NCBI GenBank assembly: GCA_017506865.1
Contig: JAFCMP010000135.1
Location: 434,001 to 498,000 of the forward strand
Length of the DNA stretch: 64,000 nucleotides
Direction: 5' to 3'
Source: Tribonema minus
Lineage: Eukaryota > Sar > Xanthophyceae > Tribonematales > Tribonemataceae
The notes under the pieces are model-generated. The model saw only the letters and a program-made list of their open reading frames with translations, was not told the DNA's origin and searched no databases. Shown one piece after another: positions 33,401-40,599 of this stretch (positions within the stretch are counted from its first letter, which is position 1; each line of letters begins with the position of its first letter). The translations under genes were made by a program, and so were the position numbers.

Positions 33401-36400
33401 GCTGCTGCACAATGCGTGAGCGCGCGACAGCGTTTCACGCGAGGCGGCGTGTGCGGCGTCGCCGGGAATGCGCGCCAGCGCCGCCGTCAGCGCCGCCGCC
33501 ACCTCCGCCGTAGCGGGCGCGGCACCTGCGCGCAGCGCGCGGCCGATCGATGGAGCAGAAGCGCAGCAGATTGGGGAGGGTAAGTGTGGCAGGGGTTCAC
33601 GAGGCGCCGCATGAGCTGGCAGTGTCGGACCATGTGCAACATATGTGCAGTGTTGGTGACATGAGCTTTTTGCGGCGATGCGCATGCCGCGGGCTGTTGT
33701 GCACGCCGGCCCTGTCGCCATTCCGCGCTGCCGGCGGCGCCGCTCTCAAACTGCGAAATCAGCAGGCACTGCATCGCGATGGCAACACGTGAAGCATGCA
33801 CGCGCGCCTGCGTAACGTCGACACCTACATAACATACCCGCGTCTCGCGCATCTGCCAGCGCCAGCACCGGCGCCGCCCAGTGCCGCGCGCCCACCGACG
33901 GCCGCGTCGGCGCAGGCAGCACGACCCTGAACCTCCCGGGGTCCCTCACGCTGCCGCCGCCGCCGCGCCGCCGCCGCCGGTGCGCGACGCGCAGCGCCAG
34001 GAGGCGCAGCACGCGGCGGTCCGCGGTGGCGGTGACGGCGGCGGCGGCGGCGATGGCGGGCAGCGCCGACGCGCCGGCAAAGTGGATGGGCGCCGGCGGC
34101 GGGCGCGAGAGCAGGCGCTGCGGGATCTCGCGGTCGTCCGCGCCGAGCTCGCGGTGCGCGTGAGCCTGCGGCAGCGGCAGCAGTAGCGGTGATGAGCGAA
34201 CGCGCTGTCGGCGAGTGCTGCTGGACGCTTGTGTGAGGGGAGTAGTGGCAGCGGTTATCGGCTTCAGTGCCGAAGGCCAGGCGGCGCAATGAGCTGTAGT
34301 AGCACAGTTCGATGCGGCGGACGCTGCTGCGTCTCACGGGCGTGTGCGCGCGCGCTCGCAGCGGCCATGCGGCAGCAGCAGCAGCAGCGACCGCACACAA
34401 AGGCACATGATGTCTTTGTGCGACGCACCATTGACAGCCTCTTCTGCTTGTGTTACAGGAACACCTTTGCCCAGCTGTGTGCGGCAGCATGCGCTCGATG
34501 CCGTGGCGAAGGCACAATGAGCTCATCGAGCGCGCTGAGCAGCAGTAAGCTCGCGTGCTGGTTAGGATGAGCACATTCGCACATGAGCAGTTGCTATTTG
34601 GCGAGCTGTCCGAGAGGCTGGCAGGCCCTAGGGTGAGCTGGGTCTCAACTCAGGCTCCACAGCAAACGCACAGTGTAGCTCCGCCTGTGTGTCTAGCAGC
34701 CGCCGATCTACTGCTCGACCTCAGCGCTGATGTTGCGGTCCCGCCATGCTCCCCACACTCGAATGCCACGCAGCTGCAGCTTGTGCAGCGCCGCCGGCGT
34801 CAACGGCTGCCATTGTGGCTCCCAGTAGGGTACTCGCCTACATTGCGAGTTGCGCCTCGCCCGCCGCTCAAGCAACAGTAGTTCAACACTAGCTGACAAG
34901 CAGAGTCAGCAGCGTGACCTCCTCTCCTACGCGAGCCCAGCCGCTGCCTGCCGCGTGCACGCCGCAGCGGCTCCGTCAACCGCAACCGTTACATCAGTAC
35001 ATCAACTTCCACCTGAGCGCTGACTCACCTGCAGCGCGAGCCGCGCGACCTCCTCCCACGTGAGCCAGCCCGTCAGCTGCTGTGCCAGCCGCACCCCGCG
35101 CGGCTCCGCCCCCGTGTCCTCCTCCCCCGGCTCCAGCGCCATCGCGAACCCCAGGCACGCCAGCAGCGGCTGCGTCAGCAGCGCCACCAGCCGCGCCGCG
35201 AGTGCGTGCAGCAGGCGCATGCCGCGCGCCGCACGGTCCGCGGCGGCGGCGGCAGCGCTGCCGGCGGCGGCGCCGCTGCGCACGCGCCGGTCGAGCGCGT
35301 CGGCGTCGGCGAGCGCGCCCGCGAGCGCCGCGAGCGACGGCGCGCGCGCGAGGCGCAGCGGCGCGCGGAACGCGTGCAGGAAGTCCCACAGCTGCAGCAC
35401 GGCGCCCGTGAGGTCCGCGTCGAGGCCGAGCGCGCGCAGCGGCGGCACGCACGCCTCGAGCCGCGCCGCCGCGCGCGCCTCCAGCGCCGGCGCCGCCAGC
35501 GCCGCTGCCGCCGCGCTGCTGCCGTCGTCGGCGTCGGCGGGGACGGCCGCCGCGGCGGCGTCCTCGGCTTCGACAGCGGCGGCGAGGATGGGCTTGATGG
35601 CGAAGCGGCGTCGCGCCGTGACGGAGTCGAGGGTCTTGCGCATGGCGCGAGCGACGCGCTCCTTCTCGCGCGCCTGCTCCTTGAGGGACCGCTGCTCGAA
35701 GCGCTGCCGCACCTTCTCGAGGCGGCGCTGCTCGACGCCCTGCCAGACGTTGTGCGTAAGAGCGCGCATGGGCGCGGGAAGATGTGAGTGCGGTACGGCG
35801 GCGGTGGGCGCATGTGATGGCGAGAGGGGTTCTCCCAGCGCATGCTGACGCGAGTGTGGGGTTCAGTCTGGAACCAAGCTCGCCTGAGTGCGCACTTCCG
35901 AGCTGCACATTCATAACCTGCAAAATGTCGCGCGCGCACAGCGGCAGATGCGTTGCGTGCACGCAGCCCGCGTGCACCGATCCCGCTCTTGGAATCGCTG
36001 GGACGTACAGTGGCACTGTCTGCAGCGCGCCAGGGCAGTTCACCTGCATGCCTCCCAAGCACGCACGCGTCCCTGGTCCTGAACTCACACGAGCTTACGC
36101 GGTGTGCGCACACAAAGGCACCGTCTCTGCCTCAGGCGCCCTTGCTCACCGACAGCCACAAGAACTGAGAGCGCGTGGAACCCAGCAGCTGTCAAAAATG
36201 AATGGCGTCACTCAATTGCCCTGCTCAGGGCCCAGAAGCACGCACTGCGCATCGTACACAACGCACCTGCTTATGGCTCTGCAGCTCGGCGTCCCGCGCG
36301 GCGCGCACGCGCGCGCGCTCCGCCTCCACCAGCACGCGCTTCGCCGCGCGCTCGCGCTCCCGCCGCGCGCGCGCCGCCGCCTCCCCCTGCGCCACCCACG

Positions 36401-39400
36401 CCGTCTCCAGCGCCTCCATCGCGGGCCGCGCCGCGCCGCAGCCGCAGCCCTCGGCGCCGCGCAGCGCCGCCGCCGCCGCCACGCGCGCGCCGCCGCCGCC
36501 GCGGTGCTCCAGGAACACGTAGCGCGCGCACTCCGCCGCGCCCGGCAGCCCCTCCAGCAGCCTGTCGAGCGCTGCCGTATGGAATGGCGCGACGTTCGCG
36601 CCGGCGCGGGACTCGGCCCACGCGCTCAGCGCGGCGCGCGAGCGCGGCGGCAGCGCGCGCAGCCGCGCCGTGGCGGCGGCGGTCAGCGGCGCCGCCGCGC
36701 TGCTGCCGGCGTCGCTGGCGCCGCCGCCGTTCTGCGCCGCCGCCGCTGCTGCAGCCGCCGCTGCTGCTGCGGCCGCGGCTTTGGCCGCCGCCGCTATCTC
36801 GCGGCCCCAATGGCGGCGCGGCGGCTGCGGCGCATCTTCGGCGAACGCCAGCGTGCGCGCGTTGGACTCGGTGCGCGTGCGCAGGTCGGAGCGCTGCCGC
36901 ACTGCAAGCCCAACCTGCCGCCGCAGGGCCTCCTCCTCGCTGTCTGAGGGATCGTCCGGTTCGGCTGGTGGTGGTGGTGGGGGGGGGGGGGGGGGAGGAA
37001 GCATGCACGTGGGGGTGGTGATGAGGTGATGGGACAGTCAGTAGCTGGGTGCTGCCGCTGCCTGGCGTGTCCAACTCGAAGTGTCGCAGCGCTCGACAGC
37101 TGCGCTGCCACGCGCGCCACTCGCGCCGCAGGCACGCGACTGTTTCAGCCAGCACATAGACATGTTTACTCCAAAGGGGCACAGTCTTTCTCCGTCACGG
37201 CTGAAACAGCGATGCGTGCTCACAATGATGCTGTCAATGTGACGGCGGCTGCAGTGGCAACCTCCAGCGGCCGCAGCAGCGACGGCTGCAGCTGTGCTCA
37301 CGCCGTACACCTCCTTGAGTCCCGCAGCAGCAGCAAGGCACCGCTAGTATGACCTGCACTCGACAATCAGCGGCGCGCACCTGTTGTGGCCCCATCCGCG
37401 GCAGCGGCGGCGGCGGCGGCAGCTGCAGCGTCCTCAGCATCCTCAGCATCCTCAGCAGCAGCAGCAGCAGCAGCGGCATCGGCGCTGACAGGGCTCAGCT
37501 CGCCGCGCTCCGCGGCCTCCTCCTCTTGCGCCTCCTCAGGCAGCAGCGCTCCAAGTGCAAGGAGCGCCGCTCGCCACGCCGCGCCCAAGTTGTAGTTGGC
37601 AAACTCAAGGGACGGAAACTGCGGGTGGGGCTCCACCTCAAAGTCCAGGCTGTGCAGGAGGGGGTGGGGTTAGGGTTAGGGTTTGGGGGAAGTGCGGCGG
37701 AGCACGTGGCCGAAGACGTCGATGATGCTCAGGAGACGCCAAGTATCCGCGGACGGGCAAATGTCACCTACAGTGGCGGTGCTGCGCTGCGCACAGCTAG
37801 CATGCAACGCTACGCACTTAAACCCAGCGTCCAGCGCTGCAGCCATGCTCAGCAGGGTGCGCTGCCAGTTTGACTTCCGCCCAAGACACAATGTGAGAGC
37901 GGAGACGCCTGCGCGAGCGCCTGAGCAGGAATGCCCCTACCTGGTGCCATCACGCGCAGCACGACGCCTTGCACTTCAAGTCTCAATCTCTACACACTGA
38001 ACCCACACTGAGGACGCACCCGATGTCGTCGTCAAGCGCGCCAGCGACGCTCAGCAGCTCGCGCGTGTGCTCCCCCACCCCCGCGTGCTCGTCCATCACC
38101 GGGCAGTCCGCAATGACGTGAAACAGCGGCCCCTGCGGAGCGCCGCCGCCGCCGTCGCCGCCGCTGTCGCGATCGCCGCTGCCGCCGCCACCGTCGCCGC
38201 TGCCGCCGCCGCCGCTGTTGCCGCCGCCGCTGCTGCCGCCGTCGCCGCTGCCGCCGCCACCGCCGCCGCCGCCGTCCTCAAACTTCAAGTTGAACTCCTC
38301 CGCCATGCTCCGCGCGGCCGCGTCCGCGGCATTCAGGACCGTGAGCGTGCAGCGCACGACGCGGTCTTGCACAGGGGAGTAGACGAGGCGGCTCACGCTG
38401 AAGTTTAGGGGGTGCAATACGCGCGCGCCGTGGAAGCGCGGCTCCGCGCGTATCTGCAGCGAGCGAGGTCGTTTGTCGCAGGTGTGAGTGGCTGCTGCGG
38501 TGACGCACGGGCGGGTGGTACCGGGGGATGCGGCACGGCGTGATGAGCGCTGTGGACTGCAGCCGGGAGAGTCATCTAACACAAGCCCGGGCCCTGATCT
38601 GACCCCCGCCCGCCGCGCTGCGTGGCAGTGCGCGGCGCGTATCGCCTTCGGCAGCAGCGGCGAACGCGGCGGCTCTTACTGACAGCTGGCACTTAGGCTC
38701 AGGGAACGGAATGGAGAATGTGCCACCACACATGCAAACTCGCACGCAAGAGGGCAAGAAGTGAACTTCCATCTCGTCACTGTCCGTTGCACAGTCCTCG
38801 CCGCCAGCGCATGTATACTCGGAACCAACTTTGACAGCCAGCTACTGAACCAATGAAGTACGCGCCGTGCGTGTCACAGGCAGCACGCAGCCGTGCTCTG
38901 CCAGCAGTGATATGGGAGGCAAACAGTTGAACACTCAACCTTTCATGCTATGCTTCTTGCAGTCCGCCCCTCCGCAGGGGCAGACGTGCACAACTTCAAG
39001 AGCGCACCTCGCCAAGGACGTGCACGACATGTCCCTCGACGTGCAGCGGAAACTGGTGCTGGTCCAGAAAGGCCTTGGCGTCGACATGCGCGCGCTCGAA
39101 CGCCGCCTGCCTCTCCCCCACATCCCACCGCATCCTCTCCAACTCCTCCTCAGGCCAGTCCGCCAAGACTTCCACCGGCGCAGCCGCCGGCGACGCTGCC
39201 GCTGCCGCCGCCGCCTCCACCGCTAGGCCTTTCCCGCCGGACGTGCGGGGCGCCGCTGCAGCCGCAGGCGTCGCAACCGGCGGCGGCGACTCCCCCTCTG
39301 CCGCCGCCAGCGCCGCTGCCGCTGCGGTCGGTGACATGGCGGCGGCGGCGGCAGCGGCGTGCGCCAGCCGCGACGCGTGCAGCCCGCCGAGCAGCGCTGG

Positions 39401-40213
39401 CGGCGACTGCGATGGCGGGCTCAGGCTGCCGCTCGCGCTGCCCATCATGGCGCTGCTGCTGCCGCTGCTGCTGCTGCGCGCGCTGCGGCTGCTGGCGGCG
39501 CTGCCGCTGGGGCTGGCGGGGGGGGCGTGCACTGCGGCGACGCGCGTGAGTGTTGCTGGCGGCAGCTCCTCGTCATCGTCTTCGTCATCATAACTGTCAT
39601 CGGCATCGTCCTCGCCGCTCAGCTGCGAGTCCTGCTCGTCATCGCCGCCGCCGCCGCTGACGCCGCCGCCGCCGCTGCCGCCGCGCCCCCCCGGCCAACC
39701 CCCGTGATAAGCACCGGCGGCGCTGCTGTTGCCACCGCCGCCGCCGCCGGCATCATTCTCTTCCTCAGATCCTGATGCTGAGCCACTGCTATGTGATCTT
39801 GCAGGCGAGTTACGCTCGCTGACAAACACGTCGCCGCCGCCGGCGCCGGCGCCGGCGCCGCCGCCAGTGCTGCTGCCGTTCCAGCTCGGCGGGCCGCCGT
39901 GGCTGCCAATGTTGCCAGTGCTGCTTTGGTGAGGATCATCAGCAGCATTCATGCCATTGTTGCCAGGCGCAGTCTCATTTACCATGTCCGATGGCTGCCC
40001 TCCGTGGCTGTCGCTGGCAGCATCTGATTGATGGGGGGGACAGAAGGCACTGTCTGCATCGTCCTCTTCCATCGGCGATTGCGTTGCATGCTGTGGATGC
40101 TGCTGGTGGTGCAAGTTGGGGCTGTGCTGGCTTTGAGAGCCGTCCATCTTGTCATCGCCAGTATTGGTGTCATCCGCCAGCGATCCAGACTCCAGCTCCA
40201 CTGGAGCGTCCAT
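18942..40213 (-). CDS. Giant FYR-DDT-bromo-PHD-WSD-chromobarrel protein
   Basis: Spliced gene of 23 exons, about 3076 residues: 39008-40213, 38020-38453, 37381-37649, 36267-36964, 35029-35739, 34720-34806, 33838-34165, 33134-33525, 32880-32981, 32186-32299, 31088-31387, 29334-30405, 28486-28733, 27098-27389, 25783-26028, 24560-24972, 24064-24220, 23166-23566, 21972-22739, 21317-21709, 20297-20590, 19757-19888, 18942-19115. All phases agree and the frame ends in TGA. Domains in order: FYRN/FYRC (about 403-580), DDT (about 985-1045), bromodomain (about 1500-1640), PHD (about 1652-1740), a Cys-rich motif (about 2325-2345), a WSD-like motif (about 2570) and a chromo barrel (about 2780-2850). DDT and WSD are typical of ISWI-partner subunits (ACF1, BPTF, TIP5); FYR is typical of trithorax-type proteins. 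A nuclear chromatin-reading scaffold is inferred. Exon 6 is the weakest call. Confidence 0.85.
20735..20875 (+). repeat. Inverted intronic copy of the exon 19 end
   Basis: About 130 bp, roughly 95% identical to the reverse complement of 21968-22100 (the last 45 codons of exon 19). On the plus strand it would encode AAMDVDDEQ, as exon 19 does on the minus strand. It lies in the intron between exons 20 and 21 in opposite orientation, so the pre-mRNA could fold into a hairpin with a loop of about 1.1 kb containing exon 20. After GACGAGCAG the copy diverges, where exon 19 has its donor. Confidence 0.8.
21317..21709 (-). CDS. Giant chromatin gene exon 20: chromo-barrel (Tudor-knot) domain
   Basis: Residues 2747-2877. 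After a Pro-rich start it reads QLSVDDSVLLARRSAPGG, then LIQYEAVVVAAPVWSD, then CWLVRVAPRGWPRRFASWVP and AAALLP. This is the chromo-barrel layout (vGd.Vl...y.A.i........YlVhy.GW..rwdeWv....ll). The usual aspartate pair before the final Trp is Ala-Ser here. A (Thr-Ser)n insert, encoded by a GAAGTT-type repeat, interrupts the first hairpin. Chromo barrels in MRG15/Eaf3-type proteins read methylated histone H3. The exon ends in an Ala-rich helix. Confidence 0.75.
21972..23566 (-). CDS. Giant chromatin gene exons 18-19: WSD/WHIM-like region
   Basis: Exon 18 (23166-23566) encodes GLPANRGDAPEETLLRTGAL and ADAARFLWLPLDEEQRGIEL. Exon 19 (21972-22739) begins VLAELEKYEAEVAAAAQARD and contains RTQPLGRDRAGRLAWQFPHA followed by PDLLLLQ. 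That is the PLGrDR..nryW.f core of WSD (WHIM2) domains, which in ACF1/BPTF-type proteins read linker DNA with DDT. The usual Tyr-Trp is Leu-Ala-Trp here. It continues to LQRALLRRFPRLRAALHD and ends in an acidic, Ala-rich tail with AAMDVDDEQ. The acceptor follows an 18-base poly-C run. Confidence 0.78.
24064..24220 (-). CDS. Giant chromatin gene exon 17: Cys-rich motif
   Basis: Residues 2305-2356: KRWRTEAAAPCVCAFCGGDE, LSLCSTMVQAQTWDEAAALY. The C-x-C-x2-C...C arrangement with the CxxCGG knuckle looks like half of a zinc-binding site, with a further ligand (LCS) nearby. I cannot place it in a named family. The hydrophobic ending (TWDEAAALYL) leads into exon 18. Confidence 0.7.
24560..27389 (-). 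CDS. Giant chromatin gene exons 14-16: linker region
   Basis: Exon 14 (27098-27389) encodes EARITQLGDMNRFSILELPE and a Pro-rich turn, then acidic and Gly-rich sequence ending NDDSFTG. Exon 15 (25783-26028) encodes GSEEEAEFQDFIDGGSSSS and Pro/Gln-rich sequence. Exon 16 (24560-24972) encodes Gly/Ser-rich sequence, then basic helices (AAAWRAARWERRAAREDALH and LGRGLAVELMTALGDPE). No named domain is recognised; the basic helices may extend the later WSD region. Phases 0-1-1-0 fit. Confidence 0.7.
27625..27652 (+). repeat. Interstitial telomere-type repeat
   Basis: Four to five CCCTAA units with one CCCCAA variant, in the intron between exons 13 and 14 of the giant chromatin gene. It reads TTAGGG in the sense strand. 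A second degenerate stretch (CTAGACCTAACCCAAACCTG) lies at about 28190 in the same intron. Confidence 0.85.
28303..28427 (-). repeat. Intronic copy of the exon 13 donor edge
   Basis: About 125 bp with around five mismatches to 28482-28608. It contains the 3' part of exon 13 (SALTQAAPLVSAAVQNAMAD) and the CTCACCTCC donor. It is downstream of exon 13 in the same orientation. A TAG precedes it, but entering there would put it out of frame, so it is more likely a relic than an alternative exon. Confidence 0.8.
28486..28733 (-). CDS. Giant chromatin gene exon 13: helical segment, edges duplicated in both introns
   Basis: Residues 1905-1987: GIMPALDPTLSARAAALDCI, then LGQAVAAMSGEGADG and RRWLRVLSALTQAAPLVSAA. 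I do not recognise a named domain. The sequence is helical and free of stops, and phases 1 to 0 fit its neighbours. The acceptor follows a sense-strand poly-C tract. Near-identical copies of its 5' edge and 3' edge lie in the upstream and downstream introns respectively. Confidence 0.7.
28825..28900 (-). repeat. Intronic copy of the exon 13 acceptor edge
   Basis: GGGAGATGCAGTCGAGCGCG to GCATGATGCCTGGGGGG repeats 28670-28740, including the acceptor CAG and the poly-C tract (sense). It would encode GIMLALGPTLSARAAALDCI. It sits in the intron upstream of exon 13 in the same orientation with about four differences. Confidence 0.8.
29334..31387 (-). CDS. Giant chromatin gene exons 11-12: bromodomain and PHD finger
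   Basis: Exon 11 (31088-31387) carries the first bromodomain helices: PLERCHRILRALLQQP and PAVHIAYCEAVARPFALADV. Exon 12 (29334-30405) resumes with ATRFVEGVRLVFANARCHAG and LSAVCERLVLDWL. The usual Tyr-Asn that contacts acetyl-lysine is replaced by His-Ala (RCHA), so acetyl-lysine binding is doubtful. The PHD finger follows: CCAC, a roughly 55-residue Ala/Gly insert, MLMCDRCDAKYHMACLEG, then DWFCVPCV, giving the C4HC3 zinc ligands in order. The insert between the first two Cys pairs is unusually long. Exon 12 continues into an uncharacterised stretch (ELAVIVRGVRWRQGGGCSRG). Confidence 0.85.
32186..32981 (-). CDS. Giant chromatin gene exons 9-10: charged helices
   Basis: Exon 9 (32880-32981) encodes ARAAAEAAMVEALRQETAAE and ACGYRGVSTAQ. 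Exon 10 (32186-32299) encodes REAAERAKREYVLRAAAAAA and ends in the acidic run GGDDDEDDE. Both are phase-0 exons. They form a charged helical linker before the bromodomain. A partial copy of the exon 10 start lies upstream in the intervening intron. Confidence 0.7.
32455..32525 (-). repeat. Intronic copy of the exon 10 acceptor edge
   Basis: GCGCTCCGCCGCCTCGCGCT with an upstream poly-G/T tract on the plus strand repeats the exon 10 start and its acceptor tract (32284-32350). The copy would read REAAERAK, then meets a GTGAGT donor-like sequence. It is in the same orientation and lies in the intron immediately upstream of the real exon. Confidence 0.7.
33134..35739 (-). CDS. Giant chromatin gene exons 5-8: DDT domain and following helices
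   Basis: Exon 5 (35029-35739) opens with a basic helix (VEQRRLEKVRQRFEQRSLKE), then carries the DDT domain: LTGAVLQLWDFLHAFRAPL and SLAALAGALADADAL. The LWDFL..F core is the DDT signature. It ends GWLTWEEVARLALQ. Exon 6 (34720-34806; PLTPAALHKLQLRGIRVWGA) is a phase-0 cassette with moderate support. Exon 7 (33838-34165) and exon 8 (33134-33525) encode helical and Gly-rich sequence, including GAAPATAEVAAALTAALARI. I do not recognise a domain in exons 6-8. DDT domains in ISWI partners contact the remodeller. Confidence 0.75.
36267..36964 (-). CDS. Giant chromatin gene exon 4: basic/coiled-coil region
   Basis: Residues 637-869. It begins AEPDDPSDSEEEALRRQVGL, an acidic patch, followed by RRHWGREIAAAAK and a poly-Ala run, then a helical part (RALPPRSRAALSAWAES). 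It ends in a highly charged helix rich in Arg, Glu and Ala (RARRERERAAKRVLVEAERA) that likely forms a coiled coil. I recognise no named domain. The acceptor follows a 15-base poly-C run and a CCA repeat in the sense strand. Confidence 0.75.
37381..40213 (-). CDS. Giant chromatin gene exons 1-3: acidic N terminus and FYRN/FYRC
   Basis: Exon 1 (39008-40213) encodes a Ser/Gly/Asp/Ala-rich, presumably disordered region with an acidic run (SYDDEDDDEELPP). It ends in HVEGHVVHVLGE, the start of FYRN. Exon 2 (38020-38453) continues FHGARVLHPLNFSVSRLVYS and VVRCTLTVLNA, the core of FYRN (fh....yP.gf...R.y.S). After a Gly-rich insert comes GPLFHVIADCPVMDEHAG, the start of FYRC. Exon 3 (37381-37649) gives LDFEVEPHPQFPSLEFANYN and LGAAWRAAL, its end. 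Starting at MDAPVELESG (40213) is preferred; the frame is open upstream to a Met at 40279, but a possible acceptor lies between them. Confidence 0.8.
37666..37688 (+). repeat. Telomere-type repeat at an intron branch-point position
   Basis: TTAGGGTTAGGGTTTGGGG on the plus strand reads as CCCTAACCCTAACCCC in the sense strand. It lies 17-39 bases upstream of the exon 3 acceptor (37650). CTAAC is the classic branch-point core and 18-40 bases is the usual branch-to-acceptor distance. The repeat could therefore serve as the branch point for this intron. Confidence 0.7.
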
Positions 40214-40599
40214 TGTTGATGCCTGTGTTAGCGTCAGCACAATCGTGTTGTAAGATGGATGCGACTGCGGCTGTGGCATCAGGGGCAGTTACCGTACTGT
40301 TGCAGAAATGGGTGATCCGCACAAGCGAACGGAACAAATCTGCACTTTACACGGCTGCATGCCAAAGCCTCACATGGACATGCATGCTGCGAACCTGCTA
40401 GCTCCAGTGCATGATGCAGCAGCCCGTCACGCAGCTCTCTGTGCTCTCGTCAGTGAAAAGATCGAGCTCCTATCAGCCACGCAGCTCACGCCCAGGCCTC
40501 GTCATGATGATGAACCTTTTATGCACTTCACTTCACAAATTGAAGTTCTGAAGTGGTAACGGAAAAAGGTTGCAAAGTGCAGTACATGCTCCCTTGCAG
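40214..40599. promoter_or_regulatory. Presumed shared promoter region of two divergent genes
   Basis: About 390 bp separate the start of the minus-strand giant gene from the first recognised plus-strand exon of the coiled-coil gene. Head-to-head placement implies a shared regulatory region or two overlapping promoters. I see no TATA box. An open plus-strand frame (40308-40559) lies here, but its possible donor does not match the phase of the next exon, so I leave it out. Confidence 0.45.

Noticed and set aside
40308..40559. Small plus-strand gene of 83 codons upstream of the coiled-coil gene
   Set aside because: Mixed composition, no homology, and its possible donor does not match the phase of the next exon.
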